A stretch of DNA of 64,000 nt, taken from contig NZ_PDCP01000016.1 in assembly GCF_002553505.1 (NCBI RefSeq), positions 1 to 64,000 on the forward strand, read 5' to 3'. The translations under genes and the position numbers were made by a program. Under the pieces are notes generated by a model, which did no database searches, was not told the DNA's origin, and saw only the letters and a list, made by a program, of their open reading frames with translations. Below are positions 25,346 to 34,795 of this stretch, piece by piece. This stretch comes from Mycolicibacterium agri (lineage in GTDB: Bacteria > Actinomycetota > Actinomycetes > Mycobacteriales > Mycobacteriaceae). Each line of letters begins with the position of its first letter. Positions within the stretch are counted from its first letter, which is position 1.

Positions 25346-26146
25346 TCAGATCGTGACCGAGGATCCGCGCTCCAATTCGACGATGCGGTCGGCGATTCCG
25401 CGTTGTTTCATCTCGTCGACGAAGTCGGACAGCGGTGAGGCGAACACACCGTAATCGTCGAAGTGCACCGGGATCATCTTCGGCAGCTTGAGCTTGTTGA
25501 CGAGCTCGGCGCCCTGGCGGCCGTCCATGGTGACGGTCAGCCCGAACGGCAGGTGCCTGCCGAACGGCAGCCGGGTGCCGCCGAGGTGCAGCACTCCGAG
25601 GTCGACGGCGGAAAACCGCAGCGGAATCTCGTCGAGCTCGTCTACCAGCAGGGTGTCGCCGGAGACGTAGAGGCGACGGGTCTTCTCACCCCTGCTGAAC
25701 TCGATCATGCTGCCCATCACCGGCGGCAGGAAGCGATGCACCGGCGCGCGGGCGTGCCTGCCCGGCAGCGCGGTCACGTTGACGATCGTGTCGCCGCGCA
25801 CGATGTTGTGGGTCTGCCACGTCGACAGGCCGAACGCCGACACAAACCCGCGGCGGCCGAGCCGTTTCGCGGCGTGCGGCGTGGTCAAGATGGGCATTTC
25901 ATGGTCGAGTTCGGTGGTGGCCCTGCGGTCCCAGTGATCGCCGTGCATGTGCGACAGCACCACCGCCTCGATTTCGGGCAGTTGGTCGATGTCGACGGCG
26001 GGGTTCTTCAGCCGCCGGGACAGCAGCCCGTAGCCCAGGTAGGCATGCTCGCCCTGGTGCAGGAAATTGGGGTCGGTCAGCAGGGTGACCCCGCCACCGG
26101 AGATCAGCGTGGTGGCGTTGCCGATGAAGGTGACGGTGACTTCCAT
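25346..26146 (-). CDS. MBL-fold metal-dependent hydrolase (UlaG-like)
   Basis: A 266-residue protein starting at ATG 26146 (MEVTVTFIGNATTLISGGGV). The metal-binding motif is VVLSHMHGDHWDRRAT at about residues 63-78, with further ligands in PGRHARAPVHRF, YVSGDTLLVDE and IPVHFDDYGVF. The opening G-N-A-T and the overall length place it with the UlaG/YycJ-type beta-lactamase-fold hydrolases, which act on lactones, phosphodiesters or N-acyl substrates. The substrate is unknown. It diverges from the ligase gene at 26225. Confidence 0.87.
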   Translation of the reverse strand: MEVTVTFIGNATTLISGGGVTLLTDPNFLHQGEHAYLGYGLLSRRLKNPAVDIDQLPEIEAVVLSHMHGDHWDRRATTELDHEMPILTTPHAAKRLGRRGFVSAFGLSTWQTHNIVRGDTIVNVTALPGRHARAPVHRFLPPVMGSMIEFSRGEKTRRLYVSGDTLLVDELDEIPLRFSAVDLGVLHLGGTRLPFGRHLPFGLTVTMDGRQGAELVNKLKLPKMIPVHFDDYGVFASPLSDFVDEMKQRGIADRIVELERGSSVTI

Positions 26147-26224
26147 CGCCGGGGGCTACCCGTCGCGCGGCAATTTATGCAGATTCGCTTGCGCGCGCGT
26201 CACCGACGCTGTTCCATCGGCGGT

Positions 26225-27703
26225 GTGGGCGAAGAGGTCGAGCGCACCGAATACAGCCGTGCGCACCGCCGCGAGTACCGGCGCAAGGTCCAGCTGTGCC
26301 TGGACGTCTTCGAGACGATGCTGGCCCAGTCCAGTTTCGAGTTCGAACGCCCGCTGACGGGCATGGAGATCGAGTGCAATCTGGTCGACTCCGACTATCA
26401 GCCTGCGATGAGCAACTCCGAGGTGCTGAGGTCGATCGCCGACCCCGCATATCAAACCGAATTGGGCGCCTACAACATCGAATTCAACGTGCCGCCGCGG
26501 CCGCTGCCCGGGCGGGCCGCCTTGGAGCTGGAGTCCGATGTGCGGGCCAGCCTCAATGCCGCCGAGAAGAAGGCGAACTCGCAGGGCGCGCACATCGTGA
26601 TGATCGGAATTCTGCCGACGCTGATGCCCGAACACCTTGCCGGCGAGTGGATGAGCGAGTCGACGCGGTATCAGGCGCTCAACGACTCGATTTTCGTCGC
26701 GCGCGGCGAGGACATCCAGATCGACATCGCCGGTCCGGAGCGGCTCAGCCTGCAGACCGCCTCCATCGCACCCGAATCGGCGTGCACCAGCATGCAACTG
26801 CACCTGCAGGTGTCCCCCGCGGATTTCGCGAAGTACTGGAACGCCGCGCAGGTGCTGGCCGGTCCGCAACTGGCGCTGGGCGCCAACTCGCCGTACTTCT
26901 TTGGCCATGAACTGTGGGCCGAGACCCGCATCGAGCTGTTCACGCAGGCCACCGACACCCGGCCCGACGAGTTGAAGACGCAAGGGGTGCGCCCGCGCGT
27001 CTGGTTCGGCGAGCGGTGGATCACGTCGATCTTCGACCTGTTCGAGGAGAACGTGCGCTACTTCCCGTCGCTGCTGCCCGAGATGTCCGACGAGGACCCG
27101 GTCGCAGAACTGGCCGAGGGCCGCACCCCGAAGCTGGCGGAGCTGCGGCTGCACAACGGCACGATCTACCGCTGGAACCGGCCGGTGTATGACGTCGTGG
27201 ACGGGCGACCACATCTGCGGGTGGAGAACCGTGTGCTGCCCGCGGGCCCGACGGTGGTCGACATGATGGCCAACTCGGCGTTCTACTACGGCGTGCTGCG
27301 GACCTTGTCCGAGGAGGACCGGCCGTTGTGGACGAAGATGAGTTTCTCTGCGGCACACCAGAATTTCCTCGAGGCCGCCCAGCACGGCATGGACGCCAGG
27401 CTGTACTGGCCCGGCATGGGCGAGGTGACGCCCGACGAGCTTGTGCTGCGGCAGCTAATCCCGTTGGCGCGCGAGGGTTTGCGCGGCTGGGGCGTGGCCG
27501 ACGAGGTCGCCGACCGCTATCTCGGCGTGATCGAGGGCCGCGCGAAGACCGGGCGCAACGGCGCGGTGTGGCAGGTCGAGACCGTGCGGGCGTTGCAGGA
27601 GCGCGGGATGGCGCGGCCCAAGGCGCTGGCCGAGATGCTGCGGCTGTACTGCGAGCGGATGCACAGCAACGAACCCGTGCACACATGGGACATCAGCAGT
27701 TGA
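26225..27703 (+). CDS. glutamate-cysteine ligase family (GCS2-like) protein
   Basis: A 492-residue protein. LTGMEIECNLVDSDYQPAMS carries the Glu/metal ligands of the GCS2 fold; LGAYNIEFNVPPRPLPG, FVARGEDIQIDIAGPERLSL and SACTSMQLHLQVSPADFAKY are further active-site segments. I chose GTG 26225 because MGEEVERTEYSRAHR fits the usual start of the family; an in-frame ATG at 26177 would add 16 residues. It matches Rv3698. This group is distinct from EgtA (32193-33485) and its amine substrate is unknown. The next gene starts on its stop codon (TGATG), so they are coupled. Confidence 0.85.
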   Translation: MGEEVERTEYSRAHRREYRRKVQLCLDVFETMLAQSSFEFERPLTGMEIECNLVDSDYQPAMSNSEVLRSIADPAYQTELGAYNIEFNVPPRPLPGRAALELESDVRASLNAAEKKANSQGAHIVMIGILPTLMPEHLAGEWMSESTRYQALNDSIFVARGEDIQIDIAGPERLSLQTASIAPESACTSMQLHLQVSPADFAKYWNAAQVLAGPQLALGANSPYFFGHELWAETRIELFTQATDTRPDELKTQGVRPRVWFGERWITSIFDLFEENVRYFPSLLPEMSDEDPVAELAEGRTPKLAELRLHNGTIYRWNRPVYDVVDGRPHLRVENRVLPAGPTVVDMMANSAFYYGVLRTLSEEDRPLWTKMSFSAAHQNFLEAAQHGMDARLYWPGMGEVTPDELVLRQLIPLAREGLRGWGVADEVADRYLGVIEGRAKTGRNGAVWQVETVRALQERGMARPKALAEMLRLYCERMHSNEPVHTWDISS

Positions 27704-28131
27704 TGGCCGCGATCCGGATGCTGGTGGCCGTTGTCGCCGTCGCGGCAGGCCTTTACGCCATGCCCGCTGCGGCCGCCGATCCCGTCGAATTCGGTCTGGG
27801 TCAGGGGTTCACGCTCGGCGGCGGTCAGGAAGCCATCGGGGACGGCCTGCGGGTGCAGTTCACCGACGTGTTGGAGGATTCCCGCTGCCCGACCGAGGTG
27901 CAGTGCTTCTGGTCGGGTCAGGCCCGCATCGCCGTGCTCGTGCAACCGCCCGGAAGTCCGCCCGTCACAACGGAATTCAACACCAACCCGGCGCCCGGCC
28001 AGAATCGGCAGACGGTGGAGGTGGGCGGGTATCGCGTTGAGTTGACGGCGTTGCAGCCGCATCCGCGCACCCCGGGCGAGACGATCCCGTTCGGCGACTA
28101 CCGCGCGACGCTGGTGGTGCACACGGCGTAG
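27703..28131 (+). CDS. small secreted protein of unknown function
   Basis: A 142-residue protein whose ATG at 27703 overlaps the ligase stop. It has a Sec signal peptide (IRMLVAVVAVAAGLYAMPAA, cleavage near AAA-DP at residue 26). The mature part is beta-rich with two cysteines in SRCPTEVQCFWSGQARIAV, a pattern shared by small exported proteins of unknown function, and ends TPGETIPFGDYRATLVV. No enzyme motif is seen. It converges with egtE. Confidence 0.75.
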   Translation: MAAIRMLVAVVAVAAGLYAMPAAAADPVEFGLGQGFTLGGGQEAIGDGLRVQFTDVLEDSRCPTEVQCFWSGQARIAVLVQPPGSPPVTTEFNTNPAPGQNRQTVEVGGYRVELTALQPHPRTPGETIPFGDYRATLVVHTA

Positions 28132-28134
28132 CGG

Positions 28135-29262
28135 TCACACCTCTTCGGTCGCGTCGGCCAGCGCGTCGCGGAAGGTAGCGAGGTCCTCGGCGCTGGTGTC
28201 GACGTGCGGGGTCAGCCGCAGCACGGGCGCGGCCAGTTCGAACGGCGCGCGCTGCACCTCGGCGTGGGTGGTGACGATGCCGCGCTCGGCGACCAACCAG
28301 TCCCGCACCCGCTGCGGGTCGGCGCCATTGGTCGGTGCCAGCGTGGTGATCGCCGTCGGCTCGCCGACGGGTTCGACGACGCGCCAGCCGTCGACATCGG
28401 CCAGCGCCTCGCGGGTGAGCTTGCCGACGGCGGCCAGTGCGGCGCGCATGGTCTCCGCGCCGGCCGCGAGATATTCGCCCAGCGCGACCGAAAGACCCAC
28501 CTGCGCAGCGAGACTGGTCTCGCCGTGTTCGAGCCGTTGCAGCACGGTCATGGGCAGGTTCCAGTCGGCGGGCGGTAGCCGCGGCCGCAGCCGCTGCGCC
28601 AGCGCGGGCCGGATCGCGAGCATGCCGACGCCGCGCGGGCCCGCAAGCCATTTGCGGGACGACGAGTAGACGGCGTCGGCTCCCACGGCGCAGTCCAGGT
28701 GTCCGAGCGCCTGCGCGGCGTCGATCACCAGTGGCACATCGAGGCCGCGGCACGTCTCGGCCAACTCACGGGCGGGCTGGGCGATGCCGCGGTGGCTGGC
28801 CAGCGCGGTCAGGTGCACGATTGCCGGCGGATCGGCCGCCAGCATGGCGGCGGTGGCGTCGACGAGCAGCCGACCGGACCCGTCGGCCGGTAACGCCCGC
28901 ACGTCGAATCCGTTGGCTGCCATCAGCGCGAGGTTCGGGCCGTACTCCCCCGGCACGCAGGCCACGGTGCGCGGCCCGGTCCAGCTGCTCAGCAGCAGGT
29001 CGAGCGAGTGGTTGGAGCCCGTGGTGTAGATGACGTCGTCGGCCGTCATCCCGGTGAGCGCGGCGACGGCGGACTTGCCTGCGTCGAGCGCGGGCGCGGC
29101 GGCCGCCGCGGCGACGTATCCGCCGACTTCGGCTTCGTGGCGCATGTGTTGAGCGACGGCGTCGATGACGGCGAAGCTCGGCCGCGAGCAGGCACCGCTG
29201 TCGAGGTGCAGCCCGGCGACTTTCGGACGTGCGGCCCGCCAGCGTTCGGCGAGCGCACTCAT
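28135..29262 (-). CDS. egtE: ergothioneine biosynthesis PLP-dependent C-S lyase EgtE
   Basis: A 375-residue fold-type I PLP enzyme that performs the last step of ergothioneine synthesis, cleaving the hercynylcysteine sulfoxide C-S bond. The PLP lysine is in [40 protein letters not shown] supplies the PLP aspartate and [15 protein letters not shown] the phosphate site. It starts at ATG 29262, overlapping the egtD stop as ATGA. It is last in the egtABCDE order (Rv3700c by position) and converges with the small secreted protein gene with three bases between stops. Confidence 0.93.
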   Translation of the reverse strand: MSALAERWRAARPKVAGLHLDSGACSRPSFAVIDAVAQHMRHEAEVGGYVAAAAAAPALDAGKSAVAALTGMTADDVIYTTGSNHSLDLLLSSWTGPRTVACVPGEYGPNLALMAANGFDVRALPADGSGRLLVDATAAMLAADPPAIVHLTALASHRGIAQPARELAETCRGLDVPLVIDAAQALGHLDCAVGADAVYSSSRKWLAGPRGVGMLAIRPALAQRLRPRLPPADWNLPMTVLQRLEHGETSLAAQVGLSVALGEYLAAGAETMRAALAAVGKLTREALADVDGWRVVEPVGEPTAITTLAPTNGADPQRVRDWLVAERGIVTTHAEVQRAPFELAAPVLRLTPHVDTSAEDLATFRDALADATEEV

Positions 29263-30224
29263 TTGACCGACAGCGACAGACCGAAGTCGCCGGCCCGGTC
29301 GGTCCACCAGTGCGTGCGGCGCAGGCCCGCTGCGGCCAGTTCGGCCGTGACGCCGTCGGGGCGGAACTTGCACGACACCTCGGTCAGCATCTCCTCGCCG
29401 GCGGCGAAGTCGACGGTCAGGTTCAGCGCGGCGACGTGGACCCGCTGCGCGGTGGACGCGCGCAGCCACATCTCGATGCGCTCCTCGGCGGGATTCCACC
29501 GGGCCACATGGTCGAACGCGTCGAGGTCGAAGTCGGCGTCGAGTTCGCGGTTGACCACCGCGAGCACGTTGCGGTTGAACCGCGCGGTGACACCGGCGCT
29601 GTCGTCGTAGGCGCGGACCAACCGGTCGGTGTCCTTGACCAGGTCGGTGCCCAGCAGCAGCGTGTCGCCAGGTTGCAGCGTGTCCGACAGCGTCGACAGA
29701 AAATCGGCCCGCGGACCCGGCGTGAGGTTGCCGATCGTCGACCCGAGGAACACCACCAGCCGGCGGCCCACCCGCGGAAGCTTGCCGAGGTGCTCCTCGA
29801 AATCCCCGCAGACGGCGTCGATTTCGATGCCCGGATACTCGTCGAGGATGGCCGAGCCTGCCGCCTGGAGCACACCGGCGTCGACGTCGAACGGGATGAA
29901 CCGGCGCAACGCGCCTGCGTCATGAAGGGCGTCCAACAGGAGCCTGGTCTTCTCCGAGGTGCCGCTGCCGAGCTCGATCAAGGTGTCCGCACCGGACGCG
30001 GCGGCGATTTCCGCGGCACGCGCGCGCAGGATCTCGGCCTCGGACCGGGTCGGGTAGTACTCCGGCAACCGGGTAATCTGATCGAACAGGTCGCTGCCGA
30101 CCGAGTCGTAGAACCACTTGGGCGGCAACGACTTCGGCGTCTGCGTCAGGCCTTCGCGCACGTCGCGGCGCAGAGCCACGGCGGCGGAGTCGGCGGCCAG
30201 GTAGTTGGACAGCGACAGGGTCAT
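29259..30224 (-). CDS. egtD: histidine N-alpha-methyltransferase EgtD
   Basis: A 321-residue enzyme, exactly the usual EgtD length. It trimethylates histidine to hercynine using three SAM. The SAM site is in [20 protein letters not shown] (about residues 81-100), and [20 protein letters not shown] and [19 protein letters not shown] are family motifs. It starts at ATG 30224 and overlaps both neighbours by four bases (egtC stop 30221, egtE start 29262). Corresponds to Rv3701c. Confidence 0.95.
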   Translation of the reverse strand: MTLSLSNYLAADSAAVALRRDVREGLTQTPKSLPPKWFYDSVGSDLFDQITRLPEYYPTRSEAEILRARAAEIAAASGADTLIELGSGTSEKTRLLLDALHDAGALRRFIPFDVDAGVLQAAGSAILDEYPGIEIDAVCGDFEEHLGKLPRVGRRLVVFLGSTIGNLTPGPRADFLSTLSDTLQPGDTLLLGTDLVKDTDRLVRAYDDSAGVTARFNRNVLAVVNRELDADFDLDAFDHVARWNPAEERIEMWLRASTAQRVHVAALNLTVDFAAGEEMLTEVSCKFRPDGVTAELAAAGLRRTHWWTDRAGDFGLSLSVK

Positions 30225-30916
30225 GCCGATCCTTTCAGCGCGGTCAACTCCACACCGCAGTCGGTGGCGGTCACCAGGTGCCGGTCGGGAACTTCGACCC
30301 AGCGGTTGTCGTCGTCGAAGGGTTCGCTGGCCACCACCACACCGTCGTCTCCGCGGAGCACAAACAAGGTGTCGCCCCATGTGGTGGCAAGGAGTTGAGA
30401 TCCGTTGCCCGCCAGGATGTTCAGCCGCGCATTGGGATCGGCCGCGGCGACCTCAATGATGGTGTCGGCCAACGCGTCGAGCCCGCGGCTGCATATCAAG
30501 GCGGCCAGTAGCGCGCTGTCGTTGGTGGATTCGGCCGCCGACGACGCGGGCAGCACCGCACGATCCACCAGCCCGTTGTGCGACAGCAGCCAGCGCCCGT
30601 CGCTGAACGGCGCCGACGCCGACGCCTCGATCGGCATGCCGACGCTGGCCGACCGCACCGCGGCCACCACGCATCCGCTGCGCAGCACGGGCGCCACCGA
30701 CGCGAACGACGCGTCGCCCCACAGCGGTGCGGCGCTGCGCCAGCGTCGCGCGACACCGTCGTCGTCGAAGAATCCGACGCCCCAGCCGTCGGCGTTCATC
30801 AGGCCGTGCTTCTGCCGCCGCGGCGAATACGATTGCACGAGAAGGCCATACGGGGGATCCAGCACCAGCGACGCCACTGAACGCGGCTCACCCAGCCAGG
30901 CGAGGTGCCGACACAT
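30221..30916 (-). CDS. egtC: gamma-glutamyl hercynylcysteine sulfoxide amidohydrolase EgtC
   Basis: A 231-residue class II glutamine-amidotransferase-fold hydrolase that removes the gamma-glutamyl group. It begins [20 protein letters not shown], with the catalytic N-terminal Cys2 exposed after Met removal, and contains [12 protein letters not shown] and [14 protein letters not shown], the Ntn oxyanion/substrate segments. ATG 30916 shares one base with the egtB stop (TGATG). Corresponds to Rv3702c. Confidence 0.94.
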   Translation of the reverse strand: MCRHLAWLGEPRSVASLVLDPPYGLLVQSYSPRRQKHGLMNADGWGVGFFDDDGVARRWRSAAPLWGDASFASVAPVLRSGCVVAAVRSASVGMPIEASASAPFSDGRWLLSHNGLVDRAVLPASSAAESTNDSALLAALICSRGLDALADTIIEVAAADPNARLNILAGNGSQLLATTWGDTLFVLRGDDGVVVASEPFDDDNRWVEVPDRHLVTATDCGVELTALKGSA

Positions 30917-32196
30917 CAGGCGTCCCAAGCCAATCGCAGGCCGCTGAAGATCTGCCGCCGGATCGGGTGGTCCCAGTTGCGGAAACTCGGCCGCAGGATG
31001 TCGGCGGCGACGGCCCACGAGCCGCCCCGCAACACCTTGTAGTCCCCGTCGAAGAACGGTTGGCTGTATTGCTCGTAGAGCATCGGGGTGAAACCGGGCC
31101 ACGGCCGCAGCGGCGACGACGTCCATTCCCATACGTCGCCAAGCATCTGTTCGGCGCCGTACGCCGACGCACCGGCGGGATAGGCGCCGACCGGCGCGGG
31201 CCGCAGCGCGTGACCGCCGAGGTTCGCCAGGGAGTCAGTGGGTTCGGATGCGCCCCAAGGGAATCGGCGTCGCGCACCGGTGGCGGGGTCCCATGCGCAC
31301 GCCTTCTCCCACTCGATCTCAGTGGGCAGCCGCGCGCCCGCCCATGCCGCGTAGGCCTCGGCCTCGAAGTAGGTGATGTGCTGGACCGGCTCGTCGGCGG
31401 GGATGTCTTCGACGTGCCCGAAACGGGTGCGGGTGCCGTCGCCGTTCCAGAGCTGCGGCGCGACCAGGCCGGCCTGTTTGCGGTGTGCCCACCCGCGCTC
31501 GGACCACCAGCGCCGCTCCCGGTAGCCGCCGTCGTCGATGAACTGCTGCCACTCCCCGTTGGTGACCGGCACGCGCGCGATGCGGAAGCTCGGCACGTCG
31601 ACCCAGTGCGCGGGACGCTCGTTGTCCAGCGAGAGCGGTTCGGTGACGGCGTCCACGCCGAGCAGGAACGGCCCGCCCGGCACCAGCACCGAGGTTCCGG
31701 CCACGTCGGGCCTGCCGTGCGGCAGCGGTGTGCCGGGGTCGAGCAGCGGTGGGCCCGAGCGCAGATTCAGCGCCTGCAGCATGGTTTCGTCGTGCTGGTT
31801 CTCATGGCTGACCGTGAGCCCGAAGTTGAATGCCGCTGCGGGGTCGTCGTCGGGCAGCGCGTCGAGGACGCCGAGCGTCTTGTCACGCACCGTCGCGCAG
31901 TAGGTGCGGGCGTCCGACGGTGGCAGCAGCGGCAGGTCGACGCGACTGGCCCGGGGGTTCTGGAAGGCGTCGTAGAGCCGCTCCACATCGGGTGCCAGCA
32001 TGCCGGGCCGACGCGGGTCGTTGTCGCGAAGCAGCCACAGCTCCTCCTGCCACCCGATATGCGCGAGATCCCAGACCAGTGGGCTCATCAGAGGGTCGTA
32101 CTGGCGGCGCAGCTCGGCGTCGTCGATTTCGACCAGCCGTAAGGTGCGCTTACGCGCCTTGGTCAGCTGGAGTGCCAGTGTTTCGCGTTCAGTCAC
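30916..32196 (-). CDS. egtB: hercynine oxygenase (sulfoxide synthase) EgtB
   Basis: A 426-residue non-haem iron enzyme that joins hercynine and gamma-glutamylcysteine with oxygen. The N-terminal DinB-like domain supplies the iron histidines: His46 in [14 protein letters not shown] and His131/His135 in [12 protein letters not shown]. The C-terminal FGE-sulfatase domain holds [38 protein letters not shown] and [17 protein letters not shown]. It starts at GTG 32196, overlapping the egtA stop as GTGA. Corresponds to Rv3703c. Confidence 0.95.
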   Translation of the reverse strand: MTERETLALQLTKARKRTLRLVEIDDAELRRQYDPLMSPLVWDLAHIGWQEELWLLRDNDPRRPGMLAPDVERLYDAFQNPRASRVDLPLLPPSDARTYCATVRDKTLGVLDALPDDDPAAAFNFGLTVSHENQHDETMLQALNLRSGPPLLDPGTPLPHGRPDVAGTSVLVPGGPFLLGVDAVTEPLSLDNERPAHWVDVPSFRIARVPVTNGEWQQFIDDGGYRERRWWSERGWAHRKQAGLVAPQLWNGDGTRTRFGHVEDIPADEPVQHITYFEAEAYAAWAGARLPTEIEWEKACAWDPATGARRRFPWGASEPTDSLANLGGHALRPAPVGAYPAGASAYGAEQMLGDVWEWTSSPLRPWPGFTPMLYEQYSQPFFDGDYKVLRGGSWAVAADILRPSFRNWDHPIRRQIFSGLRLAWDA

Positions 32197-33485
32197 AAAT
32201 CCCCTCGGGCCAGATCGGTGACCGCGGCGGCGATCCCGTTGGCCACCACCTGGTCGGAGAAGTCGTCGGCCGGGCTTCGGCCTTGTTCAACCGAACGCAC
32301 CAGCAGTTGCATCGATTCCGTGAGTTCGGCAGGTGCGCGGTCGGCGGCCGCTTGCACGCATCGGGTGGCGGCCTTGTGCAACAGCCGGTCGCCGAGCCCG
32401 GTTTGGGCGGCGCGGTCCCACGCCGTCGCGACGGGTTCGGTGGCCTCGGCGGCGATGTCGGCGGCGGCCGGGTCGTCGAGCAGGGTGGTGAGCGTGAAAA
32501 CCACTGCGGGCCACAAAGCGTCCGGGACGCTGTCGAGGTAGCGGATCTCCAGGAATCGCCGGGGACGCACCGGCGGGAACAACGTCGTCAGGTGGTATTC
32601 GAGGTCGGCAGGCGTGGGTCGGCGGCCGCCGAGCAACACCCGCCCGTCGGCCCAGTCGGCGAACGGCACCCAGTCGGTGACGGCGACCGCGTCGACCTCC
32701 GGCGTGGGATGCACCAGCATCACCGGCGCCTTCATCGCGTAGCGGGCCCAGTCGCCGGCCGGGTCGTCGCCGACGCCGAGGATCGGCCCGCACCGCGCTG
32801 CGTCGAGTTGGCTCCACACCCACTGGCGCGAGCTGCGCCAGCCGGTGAACCGCCCGCTGAGCAGCGGCGAGTGCGCCGCCAGCGACACCATGGTCGGGCC
32901 GAGAGCATGGGCAAGCCCGACCCGGGCTGCCCATCCCTCCCGCGGGCCTGCCTCGAGGTTCACCTGCACCGAGGCCGTCGAGGTCATCATCGCCGCGCCC
33001 GCGGCGCCGGTCTGGCTGGCGGCGAAGAACTTCTCCATCGCGAAGTAGCGGTCGCCGGGATGGACGCGTTTGGCCGGGCGCAGCGGATCGGCGCCCAGCA
33101 GCACCAGGCCCAGGCCCGCCTCGGCGAACGCCGCGCGCAGCACCGCCCGGTCGGCGGCCATCGCTTTGATCGCGGGCAGCGCGCCGTCGGCGGGCTGGCC
33201 GGACAGTTCGACGGCGCCGCCGGGCTCGACGGTGATGCGGCTGCCGCCGGGCAGTGGTCCGACACCGGCGATGGCGGCGGTCAACTCGGCCCAGTCAGGG
33301 CGGCGCGCGGGATTTTTCAGGTCGACGCAATGCGCCTCGACCTCCAGGCCCACCCGGCCGACCGGACCGTCGGCCAGACACATCTCGCCGATCTGGCGGG
33401 CCGCACTGTTGGCGCTGGTCAGCTCGAGTTGATCGACGTCAGGACCGTGACCTTCGGCCAGGTCGGTCGAGACGGTGTGGGTCAT
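32193..33485 (-). CDS. egtA: glutamate-cysteine ligase EgtA (ergothioneine)
   Basis: A 430-residue GCS-family ligase that makes gamma-glutamylcysteine for EgtB. It starts at ATG 33485 with a purine-rich GGGAAGGG upstream. [38 protein letters not shown] and [19 protein letters not shown] are diagnostic, with [18 protein letters not shown] near the C-terminus. First gene of the egt operon; all five genes overlap by one or four bases, so they are translated as a unit. Corresponds to Rv3704c (gshA). Confidence 0.94.
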   Translation of the reverse strand: MTHTVSTDLAEGHGPDVDQLELTSANSAARQIGEMCLADGPVGRVGLEVEAHCVDLKNPARRPDWAELTAAIAGVGPLPGGSRITVEPGGAVELSGQPADGALPAIKAMAADRAVLRAAFAEAGLGLVLLGADPLRPAKRVHPGDRYFAMEKFFAASQTGAAGAAMMTSTASVQVNLEAGPREGWAARVGLAHALGPTMVSLAAHSPLLSGRFTGWRSSRQWVWSQLDAARCGPILGVGDDPAGDWARYAMKAPVMLVHPTPEVDAVAVTDWVPFADWADGRVLLGGRRPTPADLEYHLTTLFPPVRPRRFLEIRYLDSVPDALWPAVVFTLTTLLDDPAAADIAAEATEPVATAWDRAAQTGLGDRLLHKAATRCVQAAADRAPAELTESMQLLVRSVEQGRSPADDFSDQVVANGIAAAVTDLARGDL

Positions 33486-33607
33486 GCCAGCCACCCTTCC
33501 CGGGTCTGGACGATCGCGGCCTTTCGTCCATCTTGGGCGAGCCCACTGACAATTTCCCGTCCATTTTCGGTGACGAGACGATGACGTCTGGCCGAAATCG
33601 CCGCGAG

Positions 33608-34249
33608 CTATTGGCCCAATGTGTTCTGCATCGCGCCTGCCAGCACGTTCACCGCGGGTCCGCCGTTGCCGGGCTGACACACTTTCGCCTGTAGCAGAAC
33701 GTTCTCCCGCAGCCGGGTGGTGTTGAAGCAGCGCCGGTCGGTGCCGGCTTCCTGCTTCACCCAGTCGGCCTCGGTGGCCGTCGCCGGACCGCCGGTGAAC
33801 GACCACACCTGTGTGGTGAGGTTGTCCAGATGCATGGCCGTGGTCTGACCCGAACATCCGACGGTGCGGTCGACGACGCGGTGGAATGCTCGCTCGGCGG
33901 CCTCGTTGGTGGCGAACACGCCGACGGCCTGCTTGACGAAGTGGGTCTGATCGGTCGGCGACTCCTGCGTCGCCGCGCCGTTGAACGACGCCAGGTCGGG
34001 GTCGAGGTAGACCTCCGGCAAGCCGATGTCGGCCCAGTTGTTGCACACCGGGTTGTCGACCCAGAACGTCTGGACCGGGTCGTCCATCATCGACTCGGAC
34101 CGCATTGTCGCGCCGACGATGTTGCCGACAGATCCCTTGCCGAGCACGGCGTAGTTCACCACGCCGGGATCAGACGGCCGGGCGTCCGCGGGGGCGGCCA
34201 CAGCGAGGCCGACCGCCAGACCGACGCCGGCGAGGGCGGCGGTTCGCAT
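33608..34249 (-). CDS. secreted PknH-like sensor domain protein
   Basis: A 213-residue exported protein starting at ATG 34249. The signal peptide (MRTAALAGVGLAVGLAVAAP) ends near residue 23 (ADA). The mature domain (NNWADIGLPEVYLDPDLASF; QTHFVKQAVGVFATNEAAER; CSGQTTAMHLDNLTTQVW) resembles the extracellular sensor domain of the kinase PknH, here without a kinase. Four cysteines could form two disulfides. It matches Rv3705c. The ohr gene ends upstream four bases from its start, so the two may be one transcript. Confidence 0.82.
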   Translation of the reverse strand: MRTAALAGVGLAVGLAVAAPADARPSDPGVVNYAVLGKGSVGNIVGATMRSESMMDDPVQTFWVDNPVCNNWADIGLPEVYLDPDLASFNGAATQESPTDQTHFVKQAVGVFATNEAAERAFHRVVDRTVGCSGQTTAMHLDNLTTQVWSFTGGPATATEADWVKQEAGTDRRCFNTTRLRENVLLQAKVCQPGNGGPAVNVLAGAMQNTLGQ

Positions 34250-34253
34250 GTGG

Positions 34254-34682
34254 TCAGACCTTCGCGGACAGCTTGACGTCGATGTTGTTGCGGGTGGCCT
34301 TCGAGTATGGGCAGACCTCGTGGGCCTTCTTCATCAGCTCCTCGGCCTGGCTCTGCTCGAGCCCGGGCAGATAGCCGATCAGGTGCGCGTTGATGCCGAA
34401 GCCGCCGTCGGAATCCTTGCCGAAGCCGACCTGCGCGGTGATGCCGGTGGCGTCGTCGAGATCGATCTTCTCGTTGCGGGCGACGAGGCGCAGCGCGCCG
34501 AGGAAGCATGCGGCGTAGCCGGCCGAGAACAGCTCTTCGGGGTTGGTGCCTTCGCCGCTGCCGCCCGCCTCCTTGGGCGGCCGGGTGTCCAGATCGATGC
34601 GGCCGCTCGAAGACTTCACGTGGCCGTCGCGGCCACCTCCGGTTGCGGTGGACTCTGACGTGAAAATGACTTCGATGCTCAT
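34254..34682 (-). CDS. ohr: organic hydroperoxide resistance protein (Ohr/OsmC family)
   Basis: A 142-residue thiol peroxidase. Both redox cysteines are present: SAGYAACFLGALRLVARNE and AHEVCPYSKATRNNIDVKLS, with NPEELFSAGYAACFLGA the Ohr family core. It reduces organic hydroperoxides. I chose ATG 34682 (MSIEVIFTSESTATGGG); an ATG at 34694 adds MIKP. It lies downstream of katA on the same strand behind a terminator-like palindrome, so an oxidative-stress cluster with furA and katA is likely. Confidence 0.9.
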   Translation of the reverse strand: MSIEVIFTSESTATGGGRDGHVKSSSGRIDLDTRPPKEAGGSGEGTNPEELFSAGYAACFLGALRLVARNEKIDLDDATGITAQVGFGKDSDGGFGINAHLIGYLPGLEQSQAEELMKKAHEVCPYSKATRNNIDVKLSAKV

Positions 34683-34717
34683 GGGCTTGATCATGCCAGC
34701 AGACGGCCAGACGGCAA

Positions 34718-34759
34718 GACGCCCCGGTCACCATGGGCTGCGGGGATGACCGGGGCGTC
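34718..34759. terminator. palindromic terminator between katA and ohr
   Basis: GACGCCCCGGTCA (34718-34730) and TGACCGGGGCGTC (34747-34759) form a perfect 13-bp stem with a 16-base loop, 37 bases downstream of the katA stop. Beside it, TTGGCCTAG occurs twice at 34766-34774 and 34779-34787. No T run follows the stem. Confidence 0.65.
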
Positions 34760-34795
34760 CGTCGGTTGGCCTAGATAATTGGCCTAGGTAATCGG

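Noticed and set aside
25463..26224. Long open frame upstream of the GCS-family gene on the + strand
   Set aside because: It lies antisense to the MBL-fold hydrolase, is Arg/His/Gly-rich and has no family match; the GCS protein begins at 26225.
34766..34787. Two copies of TTGGCCTAG near the katA end
   Set aside because: Nine-base direct repeat only; no evidence for an insertion target site or attachment site.
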